A stretch of 64,000 nucleotides of DNA, from positions 124,001-188,000 of the forward strand of contig CALJHC010000020.1 in the NCBI GenBank assembly GCA_938075415.1, written 5' to 3'. The translations under genes and the position numbers were made by a program. Positions 48,222 to 57,540 of this stretch are shown piece after piece (the first letter of the stretch is position 1; the number at the start of each line of letters is the position of its first letter). Under the pieces are notes generated by a model. The model was not told where the DNA came from. It saw only the letters and a list, made by a program, of their open reading frames with translations, and did not search any database. The stretch is from an uncultured Rubripirellula sp. Its GTDB lineage: Bacteria > Planctomycetota > Planctomycetia > Pirellulales > Pirellulaceae.

Positions 48222-49121
48222 TTACTGAAACGCTATGGCAACGACCCAGCAGAGAGCGATTACCAAGACCGCCACGACACCATATTTTACTTCTTGAAGT
48301 GGTGTGCGGACTCGTCGTTTTTCAGGAGGAGCCCCAATAAATCCTCCTAGGATCATTCCTGAGCCGAGTCCCGTTAGGTGTGCTAGCACATCGGTTTGGG
48401 GGCCACCCAAGCCGATCCATGCAAAGAGTAGTATCGCAGAGATAATGGGTGACCAACGGCGAATCCTTGAGGTGTTTGGATCTGGTGACAACCTTCGCTC
48501 GGCCATGGCAACCATTCCTAACGCCGCAAATACGGCAGTCGAGGCACCAAGTGAGTTATGATCATTTGGGCGAATGGTGGCATTGGCAAAGTTGCCCAAG
48601 CCTCCCGCAACCACAATGCACAGCCACGCAACACCCGAACCAAATCTTTGACTCGCTATCCAGCCAAAGAGAGATCCCATTAAGAGATTACCCGCGAGAT
48701 GTCCAGCATCTTGATGTAATGTCAGAGCGGTGAAACATCTCCAAAGTGCACCATCACGAACCAGTTCCGAGTTCACCTGTCCCAGTGATTTCCAATGAAG
48801 TCCAAATGCATCACTGTTATCCCAGAACATGATTGTTGAGAGGATGAACAGGTAGGCAAAGATTCCAAAACTTGTTTTTGCTTTGAACGGGTTGTGAATT
48901 GATCGCACAGGAATCGATGCGGATCGCTCTTTGAGATAAGCGTCGATCTCAGACTTCGCTGCGTAGGATTGTTGGTGATTGACCAGTAATTTCCAGTTGT
49001 TGCCGTCGCCTGCGATGATCGATTCAATTCCGCTTGCGGCGAGAACCAGGTGCAGTTCTTGGCAGCGCGAGCGATTCTCCAAGTCACTAATGACCACATC
49101 CTTATCGTTGGATAATGTCAT
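48222..49121 (-). CDS. Rhomboid family intramembrane serine protease
   Basis: About 299 residues from ATG 49121 (an upstream GTG at 49178 gives 318; neither has a good ribosome site). Counted in the 318-residue form, HLAGN at 160-164, the catalytic serine S213 in SLGASTAVFAALG, and the catalytic H267 in AHLTGLGSG are all present, in six or seven membrane helices. The cytoplasmic N-terminal 90 residues form a separate unassigned domain. It cleaves membrane-spanning substrates, which are unknown. Confidence 0.9.
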   Translation of the reverse strand: MTLSNDKDVVISDLENRSRCQELHLVLAASGIESIIAGDGNNWKLLVNHQQSYAAKSEIDAYLKERSASIPVRSIHNPFKAKTSFGIFAYLFILSTIMFWDNSDAFGLHWKSLGQVNSELVRDGALWRCFTALTLHQDAGHLAGNLLMGSLFGWIASQRFGSGVAWLCIVVAGGLGNFANATIRPNDHNSLGASTAVFAALGMVAMAERRLSPDPNTSRIRRWSPIISAILLFAWIGLGGPQTDVLAHLTGLGSGMILGGFIGAPPEKRRVRTPLQEVKYGVVAVLVIALCWVVAIAFQ

Positions 49122-50086
49122 TATTTGTTCTGTGTTAGGGATTGGGTGAAGTCTTATTCGGTCGCTAATCGGGTTCACTCGGATCGAAAGAAATTAAGCT
49201 GATAACACTCTCGCACGCTCCTTTTCCTGCTGGATGCCGTCAGCTTTGCATTATTTTGGTGACAACCAAAAAGTGTTCTCTCTATTTTATCACAGCAGGA
49301 AACGAATCGAGAGTCCTGCTATTCGTGAATGGGCAATCTGTTTCTCTCATCTAATCAAAACGATTTCTTGGCAGTTGGTTGCTAGATGATTCATACCGGT
49401 GTCGTTGTGCAGTCATGCATTTTACGCAACAAAAAACCCTTTGCAGTTCATGCAAGTGGTTGTTGAATTGGAGCGAGGGTATTGGTAGAAAAATTTTTGC
49501 GGGGGGAGACCGCCACTTGGGATTTGGCATCCGCAATCATTCTCGATTTTTTCGCTTGCGGATTTGGTAATTGAAAGGATCTCTATCCTGTCCATCATGG
49601 GATCTCCGAAGCGGCCTAAACCAAATCAGGGATTTTTTGGGTTAGCTGTTTTTAGGGCTTGGAGATTGCGTCGATTTCGGCAGATCGAAGTGCTCAAGCG
49701 GCACTTCCCTTCGGACCAAATTCGGGTGGGATCGCACGCGGTTGGCTCTCCATGATCAGACTTGGTTCAATTTCAGCGAGGTCGAAATAAAAGCAGAATT
49801 AGCTCGCTTTCTCGGTGTGACGAGGGCAACATTCAGGCAGCTACCTCACAGGTTCAAGCCGGTTTGTGAATCGGTGCGTCGGGAGGATTGCAGCCCCGAA
49901 TGGCAAACGGCCAATGTCGCTGACTTTTTCCGCGGGATTCTGAAAAAAAGGAACCCTGAAAAAAAGGAACCCTGAAAAAAAGTGGGATCCTGAAAGAAAT
50001 TCAGAATCGTTGTGACATTTTCCAGATTTGACCCTAATTTGTTGACCCCAAGAGGAACGAAAATTCAATTCTCGGAAGATGGCCAA
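49122..50086. other. Gene-free spacer of about 0.95 kb upstream of the ECF sigma gene
   Basis: No convincing gene is present on either strand. Short open frames at 49564-49755 and 49742-49975 look like chance. The right end has the A-rich 16-bp repeats at 49934-49999. The spacer must hold the promoter of the sigma/FecR block. Confidence 0.55.
49934..49999. repeat. A-rich 16-bp tandem repeat, three to four units
   Basis: ggaaccctgaaaaaaa is repeated exactly at 49950-49965 and 49966-49981. A variant precedes it (49934-49949) and a diverged 18-base unit follows (49982-49999). The array ends 87 bp before the likely sigma-factor start codon. Confidence 0.9.
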
Positions 50087-50647
50087 ATGCAGCGGGTAAC
50101 GCTTGAAAAGATACTCCGTGGAGACCTCGACGCGTACGAAGCGGTCGTCCGGCAGTACCAAGGAATGTTATTGGGATACGCCAGCAGTCGGTTGCTGGAT
50201 ATCGATGCCGCGCAGGAAGTCGTGCAACTGACGTTCATTCGGGCGTATGAGCAGTTAAATGAGTATCAGCCGAAACATGAGTTCGGGGTCTGGCTGTGTG
50301 TGATTTGCAAGCACTTCATCCTGACCGAACTCGAACGCCAGCGAAGAGAAACCAGAAATTTGGATAAATTCAGTCACGCCCTTCGGCTTCGTCTGGGCGA
50401 GCAGATGGTCGGTTCCTGCGACGATGGTCAGCGGGAGTTGCTTTCCCAAATGCGCGAGTGCGTCAAGGCGCTGCAGTCTCAAGCGGCTTTGGTCGTACGA
50501 CTACGTTACGAGAAGAGGCAGTCGTGTCAGCACATCGCTGAATCACTCAATCGGACCGTGACGTGGGTCACCAGCACGCTGAGTCGATCCCGTAAATCGC
50601 TTCGCGCGTGCATCAACAGTCGTCTTGGTGAGGAGTCAACAGCATGA
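50087..50647 (+). CDS. ECF-type sigma-70 factor
   Basis: A 186-residue sigma factor from ATG 50087, which has GGAAG 8 bases upstream; a GTG at 50012 would add 25 unsupported residues. Region 2 is GDLDAYEAVVRQYQGMLLGYASSRLLDIDAAQEVVQ; region 4 has VVRLRYEKRQSCQHIAESLNRTVTWVTSTLSRSR. It belongs to the group of planctomycete ECF factors that are encoded next to FecR-like proteins. Its stop overlaps the start of the FecR-like gene by 4 bp (ATGA), so the two are translationally coupled. Confidence 0.9.
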   Translation: MQRVTLEKILRGDLDAYEAVVRQYQGMLLGYASSRLLDIDAAQEVVQLTFIRAYEQLNEYQPKHEFGVWLCVICKHFILTELERQRRETRNLDKFSHALRLRLGEQMVGSCDDGQRELLSQMRECVKALQSQAALVVRLRYEKRQSCQHIAESLNRTVTWVTSTLSRSRKSLRACINSRLGEESTA

Positions 50648-52020
50648 AGGAATCACGACTGCAAAGGCTGCTCGAAGACTTTCAGGATGATGGACTGAAT
50701 GAAGCCGATTGTCGAGAACTCATGGAGTGGTTCGAGGAGGACGATTCACGCGTGCCGGAGTTTGCCGATGAATTGCGAATTGGCAACACGTTGGCGGCGC
50801 TGCATTTGATGGAGACCGATCGTATTGCTTTGGCTGTCAAAGACAGTCTCAAGCGAAGCGAACTTGCAAGCGACATCTCTCGCGACGTGCGTCAGCGTAT
50901 CGAACGCCGCCCTCAGGCATTACCCGCGAATGTCGACCAATCTGATCTGCTGCTTCGCAAGTGGGTGCCATGGTCGATCGCAACGGCGGCGGTGATTGCG
51001 TTGTTTGTCCTAATGCCAACGCAGCCCGGGACCAATCACGGCGTTGTTGTCGCGACGGTACAAAATGCTCGCAACGTACAAGAGGTTTTAGCGGGCGATC
51101 AGCTGCAATCCGGACAGGTTTTGAATCTTGTCGACGGGCGAATTAAAATCAACTTTCAGTCCGGTGCCAGACTTGCGATTCAGGCTCCGGCGAAATTGAA
51201 GCTGCTTGGGCCAAATTCGGCGCAGCTTCTGCAAGGGGTCGCGACGGTGCGGGTTCCCGGTGAGATCAAAGGGTTTCTTTTAGTGACTCCGCACCAGCGA
51301 GTAACCGATTTGGGGACATCGTTCGGCGTCAATGTCGACACCACGGGCAATACGGCGATCTCCGTGTTTGAGGGCGAAATCGAACTGGAACACCAGCGGC
51401 GTCTGGTGGGAGGCCAGGCGGTCGCACTGACTGCTGCGGACGAGACCGCCCACGAAGTCCCTTACGAAATCGGTCAGTTTCTGAACACCTGGCAGGTTTC
51501 TTTCGGAGTCGAGCAACTCATTGGTGATGTCCGTGTTGCGTCACCCAGCGAGCGACATTCACCGGGGCTGGTTGAAGACAGCGGGTCGTTACTGCTGTTT
51601 CCTGAACGAGAAGATGTCCTCCTCATGCATGGTTACGTGATCGATGGAATAGAGCCTGGCACCTACCAGCGTCCCTTCCGAAAACGCACCGTGAAGTTGA
51701 CAGAAGACTTACGAGTCGACAGCTTTCTTCTGCAATACAATCCGATCCGTGGTGACCGTGGGGCCATGAATCAGACGTTTCAGGGCGAACTGCATTTTGA
51801 TCGCCCAATTGTCGCTCTGATCCTGCAGTCAGAACTCTTGGATTCGTCGGATGCGAAGCTGGCGCTCCCTGCGACCGATTTCCGCAATATCTTTCGTAGG
51901 GGAATCAATGACGCTGATGTGGTTGCGTTAAGCCCCGATCGACGTGTGCTTCGCGTTACTTTGAATGTCAAGAACGGCGTGGACCAAATCCGCGTGCTCG
52001 TTGCTACTGATAACAACTAG
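50644..52020 (+). CDS. FecR-domain membrane protein, likely anti-sigma/signal sensor
   Basis: A 458-residue protein. The cytoplasmic N-terminus of about 105 residues may bind the sigma factor encoded just upstream. One membrane helix (WVPWSIATAAVIALFVLMP, about 107-125) precedes the extracytoplasmic FecR domain (about 130-280, with HQRVTDLGTSFGVNV and SVFEGEIEL). The last 180 residues are an unassigned beta-rich domain. By family it passes an outside signal to the sigma factor. The stop at 52020 is 20 bp before the first DUF1552 gene. Confidence 0.87.
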   Translation: MKESRLQRLLEDFQDDGLNEADCRELMEWFEEDDSRVPEFADELRIGNTLAALHLMETDRIALAVKDSLKRSELASDISRDVRQRIERRPQALPANVDQSDLLLRKWVPWSIATAAVIALFVLMPTQPGTNHGVVVATVQNARNVQEVLAGDQLQSGQVLNLVDGRIKINFQSGARLAIQAPAKLKLLGPNSAQLLQGVATVRVPGEIKGFLLVTPHQRVTDLGTSFGVNVDTTGNTAISVFEGEIELEHQRRLVGGQAVALTAADETAHEVPYEIGQFLNTWQVSFGVEQLIGDVRVASPSERHSPGLVEDSGSLLLFPEREDVLLMHGYVIDGIEPGTYQRPFRKRTVKLTEDLRVDSFLLQYNPIRGDRGAMNQTFQGELHFDRPIVALILQSELLDSSDAKLALPATDFRNIFRRGINDADVVALSPDRRVLRVTLNVKNGVDQIRVLVATDNN

Positions 52021-52039
52021 AAATCTCAGTGAGCTATTG

Positions 52040-53293
52040 ATGATGCATAAACTGACAAATCTGAGCCGCCGCCGAGTTCTTCAGGGAACAGGCATCGCTT
52101 TGGCATTACCGTTGATGGAGAGCCAGTTGAGCCGGGCGGAGGAAAAACTGGATGCCAATCCGCGGCGACTGGTCTGCATCGGTAACCATCTGGGGTACTA
52201 CCCAGACAACTTCTTTCCCAAAGACGCCGGCCTGGATTATCAGATCAGCCCAACGTTGCAAGCCGTCCATCGACATCGCGATGACTTCACCGTCTTCTCG
52301 AACCTCGACGACGGCATGACCGGCGGGCACAACGGCGTGAAGGCCTTCCTCTCCGGTATCCGGAAGGATGAGTCGAGTGGCTTCCCAGACAAAAACATGA
52401 CGATTGACCAGGTCGCCGCCGAGCACGTGGGTGCCGCCACGCGATTCCCCTCGATCACAGCGGGTCTGGATAACGGCACGGACCTGTGCTGGACACGGTC
52501 GGGTGTGCGGATCCCGCCCGTCAATAACCCGGCGCGTTTGTTCGAGGCGTTGTTCGTTCAGTCCGATGCCGCTTCGATCAGCAAGGAGCGCACGAGACTG
52601 ACACACCGGGCCAGCGTGCTTGATGCCCTGCGTGAATCCGCTGGTAAACTCGAGCCTCAGCTCAGCGCAGCCGACCGCCAGAAGCTTGATCAATACCTGA
52701 CCAGTGTGCGGGCGGTGGAGAAGCAACTGCAGATGTCGCAAGCGTGGTTGGATCAACCCAAACCCACCTCACCGATCGACCCGGTCTTGGATCAGGAACG
52801 GATGCACATCGAAGAAATTCCGCTGTTCTACGACTTGCTGACACTTGCTCTGCAAACCGATTCGACGCGTGTCGCCACGTTTGAGATCCCCATGGGGTTC
52901 CGCACATCCGAGCTGGAGGTCGGCAGCTATCACGGCCTTTCCCACCACAGCAAATCACAAGAGCGACTCGGGCAGCTTCAGATCGTCGAGGTCTACTTGA
53001 TGAAGCAGTTCGCTCATTTCATCGACCAGATGAAGGAGGCGAAAGTCTTCGATCACACCGCAGTGGTGTTGGGCAGCGGGATGGGTAACGGTTCGAGCCA
53101 CAGCAACCGAAATCTGCCGGTGATCTTGGCTGGCGGGGGAATCAACCATCAAGGCCACATGGTCTGTCCGGTCGAGGATCACAGGCGTGTGCCGCTATCG
53201 AATTTGTGGCTTTCGACACTGCAATGGTTTGGCGTCGAGGCTGATCGGTTTGGTAAGAGCACGGGCACCTTTTCGCCCATGAACCTCGCCTAA
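52040..53293 (+). CDS. DUF1552 family exported protein, first copy
   Basis: About 417 residues from ATG 52040. The start of the protein, LSRRRVLQGTGIALALP, is a Tat-type signal. Typical DUF1552 segments are visible: FTVFSNLDDGMTGGH, SGVRIPPVNNP, and VVLGSGMGNGSSHSNRNLPVILAGGG near the end. The family has no known function but is usually encoded next to DUF1592 proteins, as here (15-bp gap). The gene is visibly GC-rich. An ATG at 51965 would overlap the FecR gene and spoil the signal peptide. Confidence 0.9.
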   Translation: MMHKLTNLSRRRVLQGTGIALALPLMESQLSRAEEKLDANPRRLVCIGNHLGYYPDNFFPKDAGLDYQISPTLQAVHRHRDDFTVFSNLDDGMTGGHNGVKAFLSGIRKDESSGFPDKNMTIDQVAAEHVGAATRFPSITAGLDNGTDLCWTRSGVRIPPVNNPARLFEALFVQSDAASISKERTRLTHRASVLDALRESAGKLEPQLSAADRQKLDQYLTSVRAVEKQLQMSQAWLDQPKPTSPIDPVLDQERMHIEEIPLFYDLLTLALQTDSTRVATFEIPMGFRTSELEVGSYHGLSHHSKSQERLGQLQIVEVYLMKQFAHFIDQMKEAKVFDHTAVVLGSGMGNGSSHSNRNLPVILAGGGINHQGHMVCPVEDHRRVPLSNLWLSTLQWFGVEADRFGKSTGTFSPMNLA

Positions 53294-53307
53294 GGCATGG
53301 ACATAGC

Positions 53308-55770
53308 ATGAACAAGATGACATTTACCACGCTGTGCATGGTGCTCCTTTCCCTCAGCGGAGCAGCTTACGCCGACCTGCCTACGCAGTTCCTTTCGACT
53401 TACTGCATCGACTGTCACGGCCCAGATACACAGAAAGCCGATCGTCGTTTCGACCGGCTGGCCGATATGATTACCGACCTTGATCAACTGGAGTTGTGGC
53501 AGGAGATTGTCGATCAGCTGAACCTTGGGGAGATGCCACCACCCAAGAAGAAGCAGCCCGTTGCGGGCGAGAAGACGAAAACCATCGCGTCGATCACGGC
53601 GGGGATTGCCACTGCTCGTGCCGAACTGGCGTCTGGTGGTCAACACACCGTCATGCGGCGGCTTAACCGGTTTGAGTATCAACAGACGATAGGTGACCTT
53701 CTATCGCTAAACGTGCAGGCGTGGAACCCGGCCGCGGATTTTCCGCCGGATGTGAAGGTACACGGTTTTGACAACAACGGACGTGAGCTGGTGACGTCGG
53801 GCATTTTGCTGAATCACTACCTCAGGGCGGCTGAGGAAGCGATCACGCGCGCCACACGCTTCGGGCCACGGCCCGCGTCGAAGCAGTATGGGCAACAGAC
53901 GCCCTACTACTTTGCTGGCAAAGACAAAGAGAAGCTGCCCAAGCTCTTTCATGTCGATCGCTTTCGGTTCATCCCTGACACGCCCTACACTGATATGTAT
54001 GGGCGTCACTTCCGTGGCGGACACATCGGCTTCCGGCCGTTGTACGGCGGCGTGGCTCATAGCGGCATGTACACCGTCCGCGTTAAGGCTGCTGCAGTCG
54101 ACCGCGAGCATCCCTACGGTAAGGCATTGGACGATTTCCGCAACGGTGACCCGCTGGTGCTGGAGGTGGCTATGGTGGATCGTGAAGGCAGTGTCGAGAG
54201 CACCGGCAGCATCACGACCGAACGCTCCGTCGGACTGGCCGAACTGACCAGTGATCAACCGGCGTGGTTCGAGTGGACCACGCACATCGATCAGGGTTTC
54301 GAGCCGGAGGTCCGCTTCCGTAACGGCACCACCGCAACAAAACGCCTGGTCCGTATCATTACCAGCAACGCATCGGAGCACCCCGAGGTTGCCCCGTTCG
54401 CCACCATGAAAGCCGGGATGGAAAAATCCCACGGACTGCTCAAGGTCTACCGCGGCCCGAAACTCCGCATCTACGACATCCGGGTCGAGGGCCCGCACAT
54501 CGACCAGTGGCCGCCCGCCGGTCACACGTTGATGTATGGCGACCTGCAACCTGATCAACTGAATCGAAGCACGATCACTCAGCGTCTGCGTATGTTCGCC
54601 GCCGGTGCTTTTCGCCGCCCGCTGCGTGGTGATGAACTCAACCCGATCGAGCGCATGGTGATCGGGAAGCTTGAGGCTGGCACGGACCCGCTGGCCGCAC
54701 TGCAGTTGGGTTTCCAGACGATCCTTTGCTCGCCGTCGTTCATGTACATGCAGGAGGGGAACGGGCCGCTCGACGGTTACAACATGGCGTCGCGTCTGTC
54801 GTACTTCCTGTGGTCTTCGCAACCCGATGAGATCTTGCTTGAACATGCCAAATCTGGACGCCTTTCCAACGCGAGCGTGCTTGACGCTGAGGTCGATCGC
54901 ATGCTCAAGGATCAACGTTCCCAGCGGTTCGTCAATCAGTTCGTCCGGCGCTGGCTCGATTGGGACAACATCGGTGAAATGCCTGTGTCCGAAAATTTCC
55001 GTGTGTATTTCCGCGATAACCTTGAGTCGGCGATGGCAGGGGAGACGAAGATGTTCTTTCGCCATATTCTCGATGAGAACCTGCCGCCCAGGCGTTTCCT
55101 CGATGCTGATTACACTTTCGTGAATCGTGAGTTGGCAGCCCATTACGGATTGGCCCCGGTGCAGGGCAACCACCTGCGGCAGGTCTCGACCAAGGGTACC
55201 GTGCGCGGTGGGCTGATGACGCAGGGCAGCTTCCTGACGGCTTCGGCCAACGGTGTCGATACCTCGCCAGTGGTCCGTGGCATCTACGCTCTGGAGAAGG
55301 TGCTGGGTTACACCCCGCCGCCCCCGCCCGATGACGTACCCGAGATCGAGCCGGACATTCGCGGCGCGCTGACCGTGCGAGAGGAACTGGCTAAGCACCG
55401 TAGCATCGCCACGTGCGCCGAGTGTCATCGGAAAATTGACCCGCTGGGATTCGCCTTGGAGAACTTCGACCCCATCGGTGCCTGGCGCACTGACTACGGC
55501 AAGAACCTGCCCGTTGATGCATCTGGCAAGCTGCCGAGCGGTGAGGCTTTCAATGATATTACTCAGCTTCGCACGCTGCTGATCGCGCGGCATGAGTTGT
55601 TCACCCGCAGACTCACCGAGAAGGTAATGACCTACGCCATAGGCCGCGAGCTGGAGATCGGCGACCGCCCCGCCATCGATCAGATTCTCGCCGAGCTTGC
55701 CAAGAAAAACGGTGGCCTTCGGGATTTGATTCGATTGGTGGCGGCCAGTGAGACCTTTCGGGAAAACTAA
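53308..55770 (+). CDS. DUF1592 family haem-motif protein (planctomycete PSD1 type), first copy
   Basis: An 820-residue protein with a signal peptide (about 1-22). A CxxCH motif at C33-C36-H37 (YCIDCHGP) lies at the mature N-terminus, and a second at C703-C706-H707 (CAECHRKIDP). In between are the DUF1587, DUF1595, DUF1592 and DUF1588 segments, for example RLNRFEYQQTIGDLL and ASRLSYFLWSSQPDEILL; the C-terminal DUF1585 part ends FTRRLTEKVMTYAIGRELE. The family is probably periplasmic and may bind c-type haem; its function is not established. Of the 60 bases at 54001-54060, 41 are G or C, and 43 at 55321-55380, clearly richer than the neighbouring genes. Confidence 0.92.
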   Translation: MNKMTFTTLCMVLLSLSGAAYADLPTQFLSTYCIDCHGPDTQKADRRFDRLADMITDLDQLELWQEIVDQLNLGEMPPPKKKQPVAGEKTKTIASITAGIATARAELASGGQHTVMRRLNRFEYQQTIGDLLSLNVQAWNPAADFPPDVKVHGFDNNGRELVTSGILLNHYLRAAEEAITRATRFGPRPASKQYGQQTPYYFAGKDKEKLPKLFHVDRFRFIPDTPYTDMYGRHFRGGHIGFRPLYGGVAHSGMYTVRVKAAAVDREHPYGKALDDFRNGDPLVLEVAMVDREGSVESTGSITTERSVGLAELTSDQPAWFEWTTHIDQGFEPEVRFRNGTTATKRLVRIITSNASEHPEVAPFATMKAGMEKSHGLLKVYRGPKLRIYDIRVEGPHIDQWPPAGHTLMYGDLQPDQLNRSTITQRLRMFAAGAFRRPLRGDELNPIERMVIGKLEAGTDPLAALQLGFQTILCSPSFMYMQEGNGPLDGYNMASRLSYFLWSSQPDEILLEHAKSGRLSNASVLDAEVDRMLKDQRSQRFVNQFVRRWLDWDNIGEMPVSENFRVYFRDNLESAMAGETKMFFRHILDENLPPRRFLDADYTFVNRELAAHYGLAPVQGNHLRQVSTKGTVRGGLMTQGSFLTASANGVDTSPVVRGIYALEKVLGYTPPPPPDDVPEIEPDIRGALTVREELAKHRSIATCAECHRKIDPLGFALENFDPIGAWRTDYGKNLPVDASGKLPSGEAFNDITQLRTLLIARHELFTRRLTEKVMTYAIGRELEIGDRPAIDQILAELAKKNGGLRDLIRLVAASETFREN

Positions 55771-56262
55771 ACTATCATGAGAAACTTTCCCCATGAGCTA
55801 TCGGATTCATGCCTTTTGGATTGCCCGTCCGGAAGAGACTTTGGTGCAGAGCCCAAGCAGGGTGTCCAGCGAGCGAGTGAATCTACGACTCATTGGATGT
55901 GGGAGCGGGACCAGCAGCTACTATCGAGGAGAATGAGGATCGAGGACTCAATTTGAACGTTTCATTTCGGGAGTGGCCACCCTTGATGGTGCCATGATTG
56001 GCTTGATCGCTGCAATCTTGCGGCGGGATTAGCCGAAAGTCAAACTTCACAGCCCCACCCTGTCCAGCGGCAAAGGCAGGCTGTCTCTCGAGAATCGACA
56101 CCAATGACTGGATTAGGGAAAAAACGGACTGCGATACAACAGGAAGGACGACCCGCAACAGTGCACCAGTCTATTCTGTGAGCTTCAAAATGCGTTGATC
56201 ACCGTCGAGTAAAATTAGAAGCCGTTCGAAGTCAGCAAGAATGACTTAGGGAAGGAAGAATC
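55771..56262. other. Spacer of 490 bp between the two DUF pairs
   Basis: This is the only long gap inside the rightward block. No gene is recognised; open frames on the minus strand (55883-56158) look like chance or remains. A new promoter for the second DUF1552 gene may lie here. Confidence 0.5.
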
Positions 56263-57540
56263 ATGATGAATCTTGACCGTCGCAGTTTGCTATGCGGGCT
56301 TGGTGTTTCGATTGCGTTGCCGGCGTTTGAGTCGTTGCATGCGGCAAACGAACGCGGGTCGAGTTCAAATGCGAAACGTTTTGTCTGCGTGTCGCCGAAC
56401 TACGGAATGAACCCGGGTGGATTCTTCCCGACGCAGACCGGCGCTGATTACGCCATGCCGATGCTGTTGAAGCCACTGGAGCCGCATCGTCGAGACCTGA
56501 CCATTTTCTCGAACCTTGATCACCCGGGAGTTGGTGGCGGTCACGGATGTTCTCAGACGCTGCTCAATGGTTTCGAGTTGAAGGACACGAAGGATCGCCC
56601 GCAGCGATTGCAGTCACTGGACCAATTCTTGGCGGGGCAAATTGGCCAGACGACAAGATTTCCGTCGCTACTGCTAGGTGACGGTAGTGTTTCATGGTCA
56701 CGTGCCGGAATCAAATTGCCGACGGATGGCGATCCCACGAGGGTCTTCACGAAACTATTCGTTGATGATAACCCAAAGTTGAAACAGCAAACGCAGAAGT
56801 ACCTCAACGAAGACGCGAGTATTCTGGACGTTGTTCGGCAGGATGCCAAACGCCTCAATGCGACCCTGGCAAAGGCTGATCAGGACAAACTCGATCAGTT
56901 TCTGACCTCAATCCGAGGCGTCGAACTAAAACTCAAACGACAGGCTGACTGGATCGAAATCGCCAAACCCAAAGCGAGTAATCATGTCATTCGCGGTGGT
57001 GACGATGACGACACTATCGTGGATCTCAACTATCCCTACAACACTTCGGTGATGTACGACCTGATGGTGCTCGCTTTGCAGACGAATTCGACCAATGTCA
57101 TCTGTTACGGACATCCCGGCGGCAATCGAATGTTTCCCTTTGATGGGATCACACTGGGATATCATTCACTGACGCATCACGGGAAGCGTCCCGAGCTACT
57201 TAAGGAGTTATCAATCATCGAGACTTTTTACGCGGCTCAATTTTCGCGGTTCCTGAAGAAGTTAAAAGAGACCCCGGACTCCGATGGTCAATCGCTGCTG
57301 CAATCGACCGTCGTGATGTTCGGTAGTGGTATGGGCAACGCCAGCGCTCACTCCAGTCGTAACCTTCCGATCATGGTTGCCGGCGGCGGATTCAAAAATG
57401 GCAGCCATCATCGATTTGAACGTAATGGTCGGGATGGACGACCATTATCAGACCTGTTTGTCACGATTCTGCAGCAACTTGGAATCGAACGCGACACTTT
57501 TTCCACGAGCACCGGCAATATGAACGATCTGTTGACATGA
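56263..57540 (+). CDS. DUF1552 family exported protein, second copy
   Basis: A 425-residue protein related to the one at 52040-53293. A signal with LDRRSLLCGLGVSIALP lies at the N-terminus. FSNLDHPGVGGGHG, SRAGIKLPTDGDP and VVMFGSGMGNASAHSSRNLPIMVAGGG match the family. A GGAAGGA ribosome site precedes ATG 56263. The end overlaps the next gene by 4 bp (ATGA). GC content is moderate, unlike the first copy. Confidence 0.92.
   Translation: MMNLDRRSLLCGLGVSIALPAFESLHAANERGSSSNAKRFVCVSPNYGMNPGGFFPTQTGADYAMPMLLKPLEPHRRDLTIFSNLDHPGVGGGHGCSQTLLNGFELKDTKDRPQRLQSLDQFLAGQIGQTTRFPSLLLGDGSVSWSRAGIKLPTDGDPTRVFTKLFVDDNPKLKQQTQKYLNEDASILDVVRQDAKRLNATLAKADQDKLDQFLTSIRGVELKLKRQADWIEIAKPKASNHVIRGGDDDDTIVDLNYPYNTSVMYDLMVLALQTNSTNVICYGHPGGNRMFPFDGITLGYHSLTHHGKRPELLKELSIIETFYAAQFSRFLKKLKETPDSDGQSLLQSTVVMFGSGMGNASAHSSRNLPIMVAGGGFKNGSHHRFERNGRDGRPLSDLFVTILQQLGIERDTFSTSTGNMNDLLT

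Noticed and set aside
49564..49975. Two overlapping small frames upstream of the ECF sigma gene
   Set aside because: One ends in the A-rich repeats (KKRNPEKKEP), which by itself gives a lysine-rich tail; no ribosome site and no family.
53707..55794. 695-codon open frame antisense to the first DUF1592 gene
   Set aside because: The forward frame has clear family motifs and a signal peptide. In GC-rich genes the opposite frame often stays open; the antisense product shows no domain.
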